Origin: Kribbella pratensis
GTDB taxonomy: Bacteria > Actinomycetota > Actinomycetes > Propionibacteriales > Kribbellaceae
Direction of reading: 5' to 3'
Length of the DNA stretch: 64,000 nt
Assembly: GCF_004366075.1 (NCBI RefSeq)
Contig: NZ_SODU01000002.1
Coordinates: forward strand, 1,798,758 to 1,862,757
Under the pieces are notes generated by a model, which had not been told where the DNA came from, ran no database searches, and saw nothing but the letters and a program-made list of their open reading frames with translations. Positions 43,770 to 52,914 of the stretch are shown piece after piece. A program made the translations under genes and the position numbers. Position 1 is the stretch's first letter. Every line of letters starts with the position of its first letter.

Positions 43770-45785
43770 TCAACGGCTGATATCAATCCGGAACAGCTCG
43801 GAGCCGCTCGTCATCAGCAGTTGGTGATCCCCGCGGACGCCGAGCCGCCGGTGGGCGTGCGCGACGAACAGCGTCGGGACGGCCTTCGCCCCCGGCGCGA
43901 TCCGGTAGATCTTGTTCAGGTCGATGCTCACGTAAACGGCCTCCGGCGTGGCCACGATGTCGCCGCTGGAGGTCGTTGTCCCGAGCGTGAAGGACTTCTT
44001 CAGCTTGCCGGTGTCCGGCGCCACCGCGAACACGGTCTTCCCGGCCACGCCCCACAGCAGGCCGTCCGGCCCCATCGTGACCGAGGACACCGTTGCGGCC
44101 TTCGGCACCGGCACGGTCTCCCAGAGTTTCTTCTTCTTGGCCACGTCCCACGCGAACACTGTGCCCGCTTCCCGGGTCGGCGGCGTGGTGGCCAGGCCGC
44201 CGACGATCGACGTACCGCCGTACACGATCCCGCAGTGCGAGGTGAGGCCGAAGACAGACTCGTCCTGGACGACGTTGCGGTACTTCTCCGCGGTGTTCGT
44301 CGCCGGGTCGTAGATCACCAGCGCGCCGCCGAGCCGGTCGCCGTCCGGGACGGTGCCGACCGCGATCTTGCCGTTCACCTCGGTCAGCGCGCGGGCGCGG
44401 GTCTGCAGGAGATCGGGCTTCAGGTTGAGCAGCTGCTTCGGGTTGTCCGGCGTACCGGGCGGTCCGGGGGAGTACTCCGGGCTGCTCCAGGGCTTCGTGG
44501 TGTCGTAGGAGTAGAGGCGGGCCTCCGGATAGGCGCCGATCCAGACGGTGCCGTCCGAGCCCTCCATCAGGGCCTCGACCTGGGAGAACCGGTTGAACTT
44601 CGCCGCACCCGTGGTCGGGTTGACCACGGACACGCCGCCGTTCAGGAAGCCGCCGGCGTAGATGTTGTCCTTGCCGCCCGCGACGGACAGGATCTCGATC
44701 GGCTCCCGCCGGACCTTGGTGGTGAAGATCTCGGACTTGCCGGTCTGCGGGTTGTACCGGAACTCCTCGCCGCGCCACAGGGTGCCGACGACGCTGGTGC
44801 CCGGGTAGTCGGGGAGGTTCAGGTCGGCGTACCCGATCGAGCGGGCGTTCTGGATCCGGCCGGTGAACATCAGGCCGGTGCCGGTCAGGGTCTTGGTGGC
44901 CGGGTCGTACTTCTTCAGTTCGCTGCTCTGGATCAGGTACAGCGAGCCGTCCGCGCCGATCGGGGAGATGTCCAGGCCGTGCGCGTTCGGGATCTCGTCG
45001 ACCCAGGTGCGACTGGCGATGTCCCAGACGTACAGCGGGCCGGGGAACGCGGTGCTGATCCGCACATAGACGCGGCCGCCGCGGGCGTTCAGGTCGTAGA
45101 CGACCTTGTCGGACGGGTCGCCGAGACCGGGTGGCGACGGCAGTTCGGTGATCGCTCCGCTGGTGGCGTCGATCTCCATGATGTGCGCGTCGGGCATCGT
45201 GCCGGCGTACACCTTGCCGCCCGCGTAGTCGATGCTCTTGACGTACGTCTGGCCCGCGAGGACGGTGCCGTAGTCGCGGATCGCGCCGGTCTGGTCGTCG
45301 TACCGGAACACCTTGCCGTTCGGGAACGTGCCGCCGTACACGTTGCCCTGGTCGTCGGTGGTGATCCGCCAGATGAAGGACTCGGACGCGATCGGCCGGC
45401 CGAGGTCCTCGACGCTGCCGCCCGGCCGCAGCCGGTACAGGTGGCCGTTGTTGTACGTGCCGACGTAGATCGTGCCGTTTGGCGTCGCGGCGACCGCGTA
45501 GCTGCCGTCCGCGCCGGGCAGCGCCGCGGAGAGCAGGCTGTCGCCGGTGGCCGGGTCGATGGCGTTCAGGTACGCCGGACTTCCGGTGGACACGTTCCAG
45601 ATCGCGGTCTTGCCGTTCGGGCCGGGCGCGACGGTGCCGCCGATGAGCAGTACGTCGGACAGCGGCGTACCGAGTGAGGTGACTGTGCCGACCGGTGGTT
45701 GCTGACCGGCCTGCGCCGGGCTGGTCAGGGTTGTGCCGAGCAGAGCGACGAGAGCCATTGCGAGAAGGGAGCGGACTGATCGCAT
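43770..45785 (-). CDS. Large secreted beta-propeller protein (PQQ-like repeats)
   Basis: 671 residues from ATG 45785 with GGAGG seven bases upstream. A signal peptide (about 1-26, cleaving after SPAQA-G) is followed by repeated blades such as TIYVGTYNNGHLYRLRPGG, KVYAGTMPDAHIMEID and NIYAGGFLNGGVSVVNP. There are enough repeats for two propellers. No calcium or PQQ site is clear. Known: such proteins bind or cleave polysaccharides in some bacteria (for example oligogalacturonate lyases share the fold). It shares the palindrome with the importer, so it probably acts on the same external substrate. Confidence 0.82.
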   Translation of the reverse strand: MRSVRSLLAMALVALLGTTLTSPAQAGQQPPVGTVTSLGTPLSDVLLIGGTVAPGPNGKTAIWNVSTGSPAYLNAIDPATGDSLLSAALPGADGSYAVAATPNGTIYVGTYNNGHLYRLRPGGSVEDLGRPIASESFIWRITTDDQGNVYGGTFPNGKVFRYDDQTGAIRDYGTVLAGQTYVKSIDYAGGKVYAGTMPDAHIMEIDATSGAITELPSPPGLGDPSDKVVYDLNARGGRVYVRISTAFPGPLYVWDIASRTWVDEIPNAHGLDISPIGADGSLYLIQSSELKKYDPATKTLTGTGLMFTGRIQNARSIGYADLNLPDYPGTSVVGTLWRGEEFRYNPQTGKSEIFTTKVRREPIEILSVAGGKDNIYAGGFLNGGVSVVNPTTGAAKFNRFSQVEALMEGSDGTVWIGAYPEARLYSYDTTKPWSSPEYSPGPPGTPDNPKQLLNLKPDLLQTRARALTEVNGKIAVGTVPDGDRLGGALVIYDPATNTAEKYRNVVQDESVFGLTSHCGIVYGGTSIVGGLATTPPTREAGTVFAWDVAKKKKLWETVPVPKAATVSSVTMGPDGLLWGVAGKTVFAVAPDTGKLKKSFTLGTTTSSGDIVATPEAVYVSIDLNKIYRIAPGAKAVPTLFVAHAHRRLGVRGDHQLLMTSGSELFRIDISR

Positions 45786-45808
45786 GCGAATTGCCTCCGG
45801 GGTGCCGT

Positions 45809-45830
45809 ATTTACGGTCCTGTCCGAAAGT
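45809..45830. promoter_or_regulatory. Regulon palindrome, site 4 (propeller promoter)
   Basis: Arms ATTTACGGTC and GTCCGAAAGT around CT. A degenerate fifth match (TTACGGCC-AGACCCTAAA, near 45900-45917) overlaps the end of the next gene. Site 4 is 24 bp from the start codon, covering the promoter. Confidence 0.75.
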
Positions 45831-45912
45831 GAAGCTCTCGCGGCGTGGCCAAGTCAACGGCTCGGCACAATTTGCAGCTACTGGCAGCAACGGGTCCGGT
45901 TACGGCCAGACC

Positions 45913-46473
45913 CTAAAGCGGTGGCAGCGCGTCGAGCAGCTTCTGCAGCTTCTCGCGAGTGCGCGCGAAGTAGCTGTTCTCGCGGTGCAGCGCACGGTGG
46001 AACGCGGCGAGTTCGGCCGCCGAGATGGTGTTCGAGAACGTGCTGATCTCGGTCAGGTCGAGCCGCCGGTTGAACAGGTGCACGGTGTCCCGCCAGCGGT
46101 GCATCAGGCCGACGAGCTCTGCGTCGCGGTGCAGGCCGAGCGCGCCGGACACCAGTGCGAGATCGACCGCGGACACCACCAGCCGCGGGTACACCTGCCG
46201 GGTGGTCGGCGCGTCGGGCGAGAACCGCTCGTCGTTCAGCAGCCTGGTGTTCTCGTGCAGCTCGTTCGCGACGGCCCGCAGGACCTCGGTACGGCGTTCC
46301 GCCTCGGCCGTCAGCCGCTCGACGAAGATGCCGGTCAGCCCGGCGACCAGCGTGAGTGAGTTGACCGCCGGCTCCCAGCGCGAGCCCTGCGGCCAGAAGA
46401 ACCACAGGACGCCGAGAACGAAGGCCAGTGCGAGCAGACCGTACGTCACCGCACTGACGACGGTCCGCCTCAT
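45913..46473 (-). CDS. Membrane protein with long cytoplasmic helical domain, unknown
   Basis: 186 residues from ATG 46473. Two hydrophobic helices (about 8-26 and 36-52) are followed by an all-helical region with many Glu/Arg heptads. No family recognised. Its ATG overlaps the stop of the EgtD-like methyltransferase by four bases, so the two proteins are made together and may interact. Confidence 0.7.
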   Translation of the reverse strand: MRRTVVSAVTYGLLALAFVLGVLWFFWPQGSRWEPAVNSLTLVAGLTGIFVERLTAEAERRTEVLRAVANELHENTRLLNDERFSPDAPTTRQVYPRLVVSAVDLALVSGALGLHRDAELVGLMHRWRDTVHLFNRRLDLTEISTFSNTISAAELAAFHRALHRENSYFARTREKLQKLLDALPPL

Positions 46474-47621
46474 GTGGACCAGATGTCGTCGGCGAGGCTG
46501 CGTGCCGTCTCGCCGGCCCCTTCCGGTGCGAGCAGCAGCAGTTCCAGGCCGAACGGGTTCGGGCGGCGGGCGTATCGGAACTGGGACTGGATCGCCTCGA
46601 CCGGCGTCAGCTGACAGGCCTCGGTCAGCCGCTTCAGCCGGGTCGTGGAGTACTTGCGGGTGGTGTAGAGCCGGATCGTGTCGCCGATCGGCAGCACCGC
46701 CTCGGTGTGGTCCGGCAGCTCCATCCGGATCTCTTCGCCGGTGTCGTTCTGCCAGAAGATCTTCACCAGCAGCGCGTCCTCGTCCTCGACCTCGCCGACG
46801 AACTTGACCTGGTCGTTGTTGATCTTGAGGTCGGTGTTGTACCGCAGGGTGCTGGTGACGAACTCCGCGAACGCGCGGGTCTGGTGGTACTCGTCCGCGG
46901 CCGCGTCGGCGGACTCCTGGTCGAGTCGCGTCGTACTGGCCACCTCGAGCAGCAGCCGGTCCTGCGGCCGCAGCACCCGGGTGAGCGTGTCGAGCAGCTC
47001 CTCGTCGCTCTCGAAGTTGGCCAGCGTGTTGCCGGTCAGCGCGAACAGGATCGGCTCGTCGTCGACCAGCCGGGCCAGCATCTGCCCGAGCTCCTCCATG
47101 TTGTCGGCGATCGAGAAGTCGAGCTGCACCGGAAGCACCTGGGAGACCGGGAAGCGGGCGCCGCGGACCGGCTCCAGGGTGCCCATCCGGAGCATCTCCG
47201 AGCTCATGTCCACCGGGATGTAGTACATGTCGGGGTTGTGCCGGCGCATGTCGCTGAGGATCGTCCGGTCCTTGACGCCGGTGCCGACCCCGAGGCTGAC
47301 CAGGTGGAAGCCGCCGTTCTCGACGTGCGGGCGGAGCTTGCGCCAGTGCCGCAGGAACGACTCCGCGCCGGCCTTCATGACCAGGTAGAACGGGTCGTTG
47401 GTGGCGTTCGCCCAGGCGATCGTCGGGCCGATTCCCCAATAGGAGAAGCCCGACGTGATCTGCTTGCCGTCACCGGACGTCGAGAACGGTCCGCGCAGGT
47501 CGCTGGTCAGGGTCGCGAGCTTGTCCGTCTGGTCCTCGCCGACCAGCACCAGCGACCACGCGAAGTCGTCGTCGGCCAGCGCATGCTCGAGCTTCCGGAT
47601 CACGGGTACCGGCTCTGCCAC
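46470..47621 (-). CDS. EgtD-like histidine-type SAM methyltransferase paralog
   Basis: 383 residues. The LVSLGVGTGVKDRTIL SAM motif (about 108-123) and DMSSEMLRMG (about 138) match the histidine-specific methyltransferase domain (EgtD family), with FALTGNTLANFES and a beta-rich C-terminal half. Known: EgtD trimethylates histidine on the way to ergothioneine, with egtA/B/C beside it; none is here. An extra N-terminal 80 residues and a membrane-protein partner are unlike EgtD. Inferred: a paralog with another substrate. Confidence 0.8.
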   Translation of the reverse strand: MAEPVPVIRKLEHALADDDFAWSLVLVGEDQTDKLATLTSDLRGPFSTSGDGKQITSGFSYWGIGPTIAWANATNDPFYLVMKAGAESFLRHWRKLRPHVENGGFHLVSLGVGTGVKDRTILSDMRRHNPDMYYIPVDMSSEMLRMGTLEPVRGARFPVSQVLPVQLDFSIADNMEELGQMLARLVDDEPILFALTGNTLANFESDEELLDTLTRVLRPQDRLLLEVASTTRLDQESADAAADEYHQTRAFAEFVTSTLRYNTDLKINNDQVKFVGEVEDEDALLVKIFWQNDTGEEIRMELPDHTEAVLPIGDTIRLYTTRKYSTTRLKRLTEACQLTPVEAIQSQFRYARRPNPFGLELLLLAPEGAGETARSLADDIWST

Positions 47622-47664
47622 GTCTCACCCCTCACATGATGAGAGGTCAGGTTATCGGTTACCG

Positions 47665-47678
47665 CCGGCTACTGCCGG
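47665..47678. terminator. Hairpin after the cold-shock gene
   Basis: CCGGC-TACT-GCCGG abuts the csp stop at 47679. A smaller CGG-TTA-CCG stem lies next to it, so the pair resembles the double-hairpin elements at 40272 and 55057. Likely ends the csp transcript. Confidence 0.55.
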
Positions 47679-47879
47679 TCAGACAGGGGTGACCGCGTCG
47701 GCCTCGCGGCCCTTGGGTCCGTCGACGATCTGGAACTCGACGTGCTGGCCGTCCTCGAGCGTCTTGTACCCGTCGGAGACGATCTTGCTCCAGTGCACGA
47801 ACACGTCGTCCTGCCCGTCGACGGCCAGAAAACCGTAGCCCTTGTCGGCGTTGAACCACTTCACGGTGCCGCGCACCAT
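47679..47879 (-). CDS. Cold-shock domain protein
   Basis: 66 residues from ATG 47879. RNP-1 is KGYGFLAV and RNP-2 is DVFVHWSKI (variant of VFVHFSAI with Trp for Phe). The start [14 protein letters not shown] is canonical. Known: binds single-stranded RNA/DNA and keeps mRNA unfolded. Monocistronic, with a hairpin at the stop and a divergent-looking AT-poor spacer upstream. Confidence 0.95.
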   Translation of the reverse strand: MVRGTVKWFNADKGYGFLAVDGQDDVFVHWSKIVSDGYKTLEDGQHVEFQIVDGPKGREADAVTPV

Positions 47880-47943
47880 CGAGACTCCTTGACTACGGGA
47901 TCCGCTGCACCCGGATCCCTCCGGTACTTCGCGGTCCACAAGC

Positions 47944-49326
47944 CTAGCCCAGTCCATCGGTCGAGCGGCGCACTGTCCGCGGCACTGTGAACGCGGCGGC
48001 GAGCCCGGTCACGGCGACCGAGATACCGAGCCCGAAGGCCATCCGGTACCCGGTCATCGGCGCGGCCGACGCGATCACCGGCCCGGACAGCGCGAGCCCG
48101 AGCGAGGCCCCGAGTTGCGCGGACGAGTTGAGGACGCCGGCGGCGACACCACGGTCGGTTTCCCGCACGTACGCCGTACCCGCGGTGGTGGACGCGACGG
48201 ACGCCACGCCGAGGCTCACGCCCATGACCCCGAAGCCGCTGATCAGCAGAGTCAGCGGCAGTCCTTCCGCGGGCAGCGGCAGCAGTACGGCGACACCCAC
48301 AGCAACACCCGCGAATCCGGTCAACAGCGCGCGCCGTACGCCGAGCGCGCGGACTGCGGGCGGGCCGAGCAGGGAGCCACCGATCACCGCGACGTTGAAG
48401 ACCGGGAAGATGAGCCCGGCCAGTGCCGGCGGCAGACGCAATGTGTCCTGCACGTACAGCGCGGCGGTCAGCATCGCCGGGCTGGTCGAGGCGGTCAACG
48501 CGGCGGCGGTGAGGTTGCCGCCGAGAACGCCGTGGGTTCGCAGCAGCGAGGGCGGGAGCAGGGGCTGCCGCGAGGTTCGCTCGATGCGCATGAAGCCGAT
48601 CATCAGCAGGGCAGCTGTTGTCAGCGCCGCCCAACCGGGCCACGCGGAGAAATCCCGCGCGATCTCCGACAGGCCGACGGCCGCCAGCACGATGCCGGCC
48701 GTGACGCAGCAGGCGCCCGGGAGATCGAGGGTGACGACGCGAGTCCGGCTCCCGCGGCCTGGGAGGCTGCGGATGCTCCAGAGCAAGGCGATGAAGCCGA
48801 TCGGCACGTTGACGGCGAACACCCAGCGCCAGCCTGCGACCTGGGTGATCAGGCCGCCGAGGAACCAGCCGCTCGCCCCACCCCCGGCGCCCGCTGCCGT
48901 CCACCATCCCAGCGCTCGCCGCGCCGCTTCGGGAGGCAGGGCGTCCGACAACGCGGCCAGCGCCGCGGGAGACAGGAGTGCCGCACCGGCGCCCTGGGCG
49001 AGGCGGGCACCGATCAGAACCGCCGGGGACCAGGCGAGAGCGCAGGCGAGCGAGGCGGCAGAGAACACGACGAGCCCGATCCGGAAGATTCGCCGTGCAC
49101 CGCCGAGGTCGGCGGTCCGGCCACCGAGCACGAGCAGTCCGGCCAGCACGACCGTGTACGCCATGAACACCCAGGGGAGCGTGGCCGCGGCGAAACCCAG
49201 GTCCGCACCGATCGCCGGCAGCGCGGTGGTGACGATGGTCGCGTCCAGCACGACGACGAACTGGGCCACGCAGACGACTGCCCAGCCGGCCGAACGGGTC
49301 GAGATGTTTCCGGTCAAACCGCTCAT
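47944..49326 (-). CDS. MFS transporter, DHA2 (EmrB/QacA) type
   Basis: 460 residues from ATG 49326, about 14 hydrophobic segments. Motifs: [19 protein letters not shown] in helix 1 (motif D1), [17 protein letters not shown] (motif A) and [13 protein letters not shown] (14-helix family mark). Known: proton-driven export of drugs or metabolites. It is divergent from a CGNR regulator, across a short region with repeated 13-mers. Inferred: expression controlled by that regulator. Confidence 0.93.
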   Translation of the reverse strand: MSGLTGNISTRSAGWAVVCVAQFVVVLDATIVTTALPAIGADLGFAAATLPWVFMAYTVVLAGLLVLGGRTADLGGARRIFRIGLVVFSAASLACALAWSPAVLIGARLAQGAGAALLSPAALAALSDALPPEAARRALGWWTAAGAGGGASGWFLGGLITQVAGWRWVFAVNVPIGFIALLWSIRSLPGRGSRTRVVTLDLPGACCVTAGIVLAAVGLSEIARDFSAWPGWAALTTAALLMIGFMRIERTSRQPLLPPSLLRTHGVLGGNLTAAALTASTSPAMLTAALYVQDTLRLPPALAGLIFPVFNVAVIGGSLLGPPAVRALGVRRALLTGFAGVAVGVAVLLPLPAEGLPLTLLISGFGVMGVSLGVASVASTTAGTAYVRETDRGVAAGVLNSSAQLGASLGLALSGPVIASAAPMTGYRMAFGLGISVAVTGLAAAFTVPRTVRRSTDGLG

Positions 49327-49389
49327 GATGGAAACAGTGCCCGCGTCGGCGGATGGCAAACTGGTAAAATGCATTTTGATGGAAACAGT
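49326..49389. promoter_or_regulatory. Direct repeats and leaderless promoter between MFS and CGNR genes
   Basis: TGATGGAAACAGT occurs at 49326-49338 and 49377-49389, each overlapping a start codon (the MFS ATG; the CGNR ATG at 49379). TAAAAT at 49364-49369 would be a -10 placing the 5' end at the CGNR ATG, so that mRNA is probably leaderless. The repeats could be the regulator's binding sites. Confidence 0.55.
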
Positions 49390-49984
49390 TGAGCTCCCAC
49401 CAGGCATCCGCGAGCTGCCCGTGGTCGCGGGTGATCTCGCGCTGGACTTCGCCAACACGGTCGACGATCCCGCCGGCCCGTTGCGGCACGACCACATCGC
49501 GGACTACCGCTCGCTGCTGCACTGGTCGCTGCGAGTGGGCATGCTGACCGGGGCCGACGCGGATCGCCTGCTGCTCCGTACTGCGCCACGCCGAGCGGCG
49601 GTCGTGATCCGCCGGGCGCATCAGTTGCGGGATGCGATCAACCTGGCGGCGGGCTCGATCGCCGACGGCCACGAGCTGGAGGGATGGACCGAGCTGCGCC
49701 CCTTCGTCCGTGCGGCGGTCGACCACGCCGACCTGGTGGACCGCCGCCCGGTCTGGCCGAAGGAGGAGCTGGAGGCGCCGCTGTGGCCGGTGGCACTCGC
49801 CGCCTACGAGCTGCTCACCGGCCCTCACGCGACCCGTATCAAACGCTGCGCGGGCTGCCCCTGGGTGTTTCTGGACCAGTCCAAGAACAACAGCCGCCGC
49901 TGGTGCTCGATGGAGATCTGCGGCGTCAACCAGAAGATGCGCCGCTACGTCACGCGGCGTGCTGCTCGCCGCGTCCAGCCCTGA
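49379..49984 (+). CDS. CGNR zinc-finger protein with ABATE domain
   Basis: 201 residues. The N-terminal ABATE-like domain has LALDFANTVDDPAGP. The zinc finger near the C-terminus is KRCAGCPWVFLDQSKNNSRRWCSMEICG, in which ICGVNQK replaces the usual CGNR. Known: a widespread stress-linked regulator family; DNA binding is presumed. Divergent from the DHA2 exporter and convergent with a second MFS gene (40-bp overlap). Inferred: controls one or both exporters. Confidence 0.9.
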   Translation: METVELPPGIRELPVVAGDLALDFANTVDDPAGPLRHDHIADYRSLLHWSLRVGMLTGADADRLLLRTAPRRAAVVIRRAHQLRDAINLAAGSIADGHELEGWTELRPFVRAAVDHADLVDRRPVWPKEELEAPLWPVALAAYELLTGPHATRIKRCAGCPWVFLDQSKNNSRRWCSMEICGVNQKMRRYVTRRAARRVQP

Positions 49985-51090
49985 GCCGCACAACCGAGGC
50001 TGAGCGCTGCACCCACCAACCCGGCGCTGACCCAGAGCGGGCCGTGGAAGGTGCCGGTTCCGATCGCGAGGCCGCCCAGTAGCGGTCCGGCGGCGGCGCC
50101 GACGTTCAGGGCGGCGGTGGCCAGTCCGCCGGTCAGGACCGGCGACTCGGTGCCGGCGTACAGGGCGTACGAGATCAGTGTCGAGCCGACCGCGAAGGAC
50201 AGCGCGCCTTGGACAAGGAGCAGGGCGACGGCCGGTACGACGTACGCCGTGGTGAGGGCGAAGGCGCACCACCCGAGCAGCAAGATGCCGCCGGCAACGA
50301 GTACGAGCCGGTCGTCGCGACGGTCGGCGTACCGGCCGGCGACGGTGACGCCCGCGAACGAGCCGAGCCCGAACAGCGCGAGCATCACCGGCACCCATCC
50401 CGCCCCGAGCCCGGTGACCTCCGTGAGTATCGGCGACAGGTAGGTGAACGAGCAGAACGTCGCGCCGTTCACGAGGGCACCGAGGAGCAGCAGTACGGCG
50501 AGCCGCGGTGTCACGCTGAACCGCCCGACGGTCGCCGGGCCGGTCGCACGGTTCGGGACCGAGCGCAGAATCCCGAGTAACGCCGGCAGCGAGATGATCG
50601 CGACCGCCCAGAACGCGGACCGCCAGCCGAGGTAGCGGCCGAGCACGGCACCCGCCGGTACGCCGACGATGCACGCGAGCGTCGTACCGCCGAGAAGGAC
50701 GGACGTCGCGCGGCCCTTCGCGTCCGGCCGGACCATTGTGGTGGCCGTGGCGAGTGCCATGGCGAGGAAGCCTGCGTTCGCGAGGGCCGCGAGGATCCGG
50801 GTGGCCAGCAGAACCGTGAAGTCGCTGGTCAGCGCCCCGACAACGTGGACGGCGAGGAACACCGTCAACGTCACGAGCAACGTCCGGCGGCGCGGCCAGC
50901 GGGCGCCGAGTACGGCGACGGCCGGGGCGCCGACGATCATCCCGAGCGCGAACCCGGAGGTCAGCCAGCCGATGGTGGGGATCGAGACACCCAGATCCCG
51001 GGCGATGTCCGGGCCGAGCCCGGAGAGCATGAATTCAGAAGTCGCCTGGGCGAAAACGGCCAGGCCAAGGAGGTACAGCACGAAAGGCAT
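49945..51090 (-). CDS. MFS transporter, DHA1 (Cmx/CmrA-like) type
   Basis: 381 residues from ATG 51090 (MPFVLYLLGLAVFAQATSEFM); the frame to 51156 adds a basic run. Twelve helices; motif A is GARWPRRRTLL. The start ATSEFMLSGLGPDIARDLGVS resembles chloramphenicol exporters of actinobacteria (Cmx). Known: proton-linked efflux. The specificity cannot be read from sequence. Its 3' end overlaps the convergent CGNR gene. Confidence 0.9.
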   Translation of the reverse strand: MPFVLYLLGLAVFAQATSEFMLSGLGPDIARDLGVSIPTIGWLTSGFALGMIVGAPAVAVLGARWPRRRTLLVTLTVFLAVHVVGALTSDFTVLLATRILAALANAGFLAMALATATTMVRPDAKGRATSVLLGGTTLACIVGVPAGAVLGRYLGWRSAFWAVAIISLPALLGILRSVPNRATGPATVGRFSVTPRLAVLLLLGALVNGATFCSFTYLSPILTEVTGLGAGWVPVMLALFGLGSFAGVTVAGRYADRRDDRLVLVAGGILLLGWCAFALTTAYVVPAVALLLVQGALSFAVGSTLISYALYAGTESPVLTGGLATAALNVGAAAGPLLGGLAIGTGTFHGPLWVSAGLVGAALSLGCAAQGWTRRAARRVT

Positions 51091-51242
51091 GGAAATGCTC
51101 CGCAACCATGAGAAGACGGGTATGAGTCGTCTCCGGCGGTTCCGGCGCATGCGCACGGGAACGGCCGGTGGCTACGCTCTGTCCGCCTCCGGGCTGCTCA
51201 CACCCCAAGCCTAGAAAACCGGCGTACCCACCGTCCACCTCG

Positions 51243-51431
51243 TTAGGCGCGGCGGGAGGCGGCGAGGCCGAGGAGGCCTGCGGTGACCAGGAGGAGGGCG
51301 CTGGTCACGCCGAGGTCGTCGGTCTGCAGTACGCCGTTGTCGGTCAGCATCCAGATCGTGGCGGCGCCGGTCAGGACCGTGCCGGCCACCACGCCGGGCA
51401 CGTCCGGCCTGGTCTTTCGCTGCTGGCTCAT
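51243..51431 (-). CDS. Small membrane protein, unknown
   Basis: 62 residues with two short hydrophobic helices (about 13-30 and 42-58). No family recognised. It overlaps the stop of the PspC-domain gene by four bases, so it is co-translated with it. Possibly a subunit of the same envelope-stress protein. Confidence 0.75.
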   Translation of the reverse strand: MSQQRKTRPDVPGVVAGTVLTGAATIWMLTDNGVLQTDDLGVTSALLLVTAGLLGLAASRRA

Positions 51432-52717
51432 CCGCGCTCCACCTTGATACTGCCCAGCCTGAGGTCCAGGTCCAGGGTGACCTGCTGCGGGCCGGCCTTG
51501 CCGTCCGTGCCGAGGTCGTTCAGCTTCAGTTCGGCATTATGGCCGTCCTGGTGCTGGTTGAGGAAGGCAACGTCTCCCATCTCGGTCGACACCGCGCCCT
51601 GCACGTCCACGTCCTGCGGGAGCCGCACGACCACCTCGCCGAGGCCGCCGTGGACCTGGACCTTGGCGCCCGGGCCGAACTTCGCCTGGGTCAGGTCGAG
51701 GTGCACCGACCCGGCGTCGAACTCGTAGCTCGTCCCGGTCGCGGTGATGGTCTGGGTGGACGGCGCGACGTAGTTGGTGTCCGCGAAGTTGCGCGGCACA
51801 CCGGGGAACACCGTGCTCGCGATGGCTCCGACGGCCAGCAGGATGCCGAGCGGCAGCAGGGCCAGCGTGCGCCCGACGAACCCGCCGAGCAGCATGCCGC
51901 CGCCGAGTGTCGCCAGGCCGATGATCAGCATGGTCGCCGTCGGGGCGCCCGCCAGCGCGGCGATGCCGATCGCGAGGCCGGTCAGCACGACGATGATCGA
52001 CTTGATCCCGCGCACGCCCTTGGCAGGCGGTCCGGCGGGGGTGCTCGCGACCGGCGTGGTGCCGGCGGGCTCGTCGATGTACAGGCCGAGGGGGTCGTCC
52101 TCGGTCCACACAGGCTGGACCGGTTCGACGGTGCGGTCCTGGGGTCGCTGTGTGGCCGAGGACGACGGACCCGCCGGGGGAGCTGACGGGTCGGTCCGAG
52201 GAGGCGTGTACGCCGTGGTCTGCTGCGGACCGGCGTACGCCGAAGTAGTCGGCGGCACCGTGTCCTGTGGGCGCCGACCCTGATTGCAGTTGCCCTTGCG
52301 CTGCTTCGCGATCAGCCAGATGACACCCACCACGATCAGCGGGCCGGGGACGAAGCGGCCGAAGTTGAACGACGACATCATCGCGATCGCGAAGAACACG
52401 CAGGCGCCGATGACCACCGGCCAGAACCACGGGTGGTCGCTCCGGACCCGGTCGCCGAGCACGCCCTGCGCGGCGGAGCGGTCACTGCCCTCGTCGGGCA
52501 TCAGGACCCAGGCGGCGATGTAGAAGATCACGCCCGGACCGCTGATGATCAGCACGGCCATCACCACGCGGACCAGCACCGGGTCGATGTTCAGCGCGCG
52601 GCCGATACCGCCGCAGACACCCGCGACCCAGCGGTCCGACCTGCTGCGCCGCCAGCTCTGGGGGTTCTGCAGGCGGTTGCGGTCGAACCCGGCGGGTCCA
52701 CTCTGGTTCTGCTCCAT
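51428..52717 (-). CDS. PspC-domain membrane protein with C-terminal adhesin-like domain
   Basis: 429 residues. The PspC domain (about 24-75: RSDRWVAGVCGGIGRALNIDPVLVRV) is followed by a long Pro/Thr/Gln linker, several helices (about 240-310), and a beta-rich domain (DUF2154/LiaF-like, about 330-429: GLGEVVVRLPQDVDVQG). Known: LiaF-type proteins inhibit a LiaRS-like sensor pair. A PspC histidine kinase and response regulator are divergent 198 bp away. Inferred: an envelope-stress sensor that modulates that pair. Confidence 0.88.
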   Translation of the reverse strand: MEQNQSGPAGFDRNRLQNPQSWRRSRSDRWVAGVCGGIGRALNIDPVLVRVVMAVLIISGPGVIFYIAAWVLMPDEGSDRSAAQGVLGDRVRSDHPWFWPVVIGACVFFAIAMMSSFNFGRFVPGPLIVVGVIWLIAKQRKGNCNQGRRPQDTVPPTTSAYAGPQQTTAYTPPRTDPSAPPAGPSSSATQRPQDRTVEPVQPVWTEDDPLGLYIDEPAGTTPVASTPAGPPAKGVRGIKSIIVVLTGLAIGIAALAGAPTATMLIIGLATLGGGMLLGGFVGRTLALLPLGILLAVGAIASTVFPGVPRNFADTNYVAPSTQTITATGTSYEFDAGSVHLDLTQAKFGPGAKVQVHGGLGEVVVRLPQDVDVQGAVSTEMGDVAFLNQHQDGHNAELKLNDLGTDGKAGPQQVTLDLDLRLGSIKVERG

Positions 52718-52914
52718 GCCATCGATACTGGCGCGAATTCACCCCGGATCACATCGGGGATGCCCCCTGAGGACCCCCGGAGTCGCTCGCCGTCCGGACG
52801 ACACAGTCGGGGTTCTCCCCGAGCCGACCCTGACTTCATCGGAGAGGCGTGTGAGGAGGCGGCCCGGGACAAGCCTGCTGGTGTCGGACCGGTCCGCATG
52901 TGACGATCGTTGTG

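Noticed and set aside
47861-50674. 937-residue minus-strand frame across two MFS genes and CGNR
   Set aside because: Shadow of real transporters in another frame; Arg/Pro/Ala-rich with no domains.
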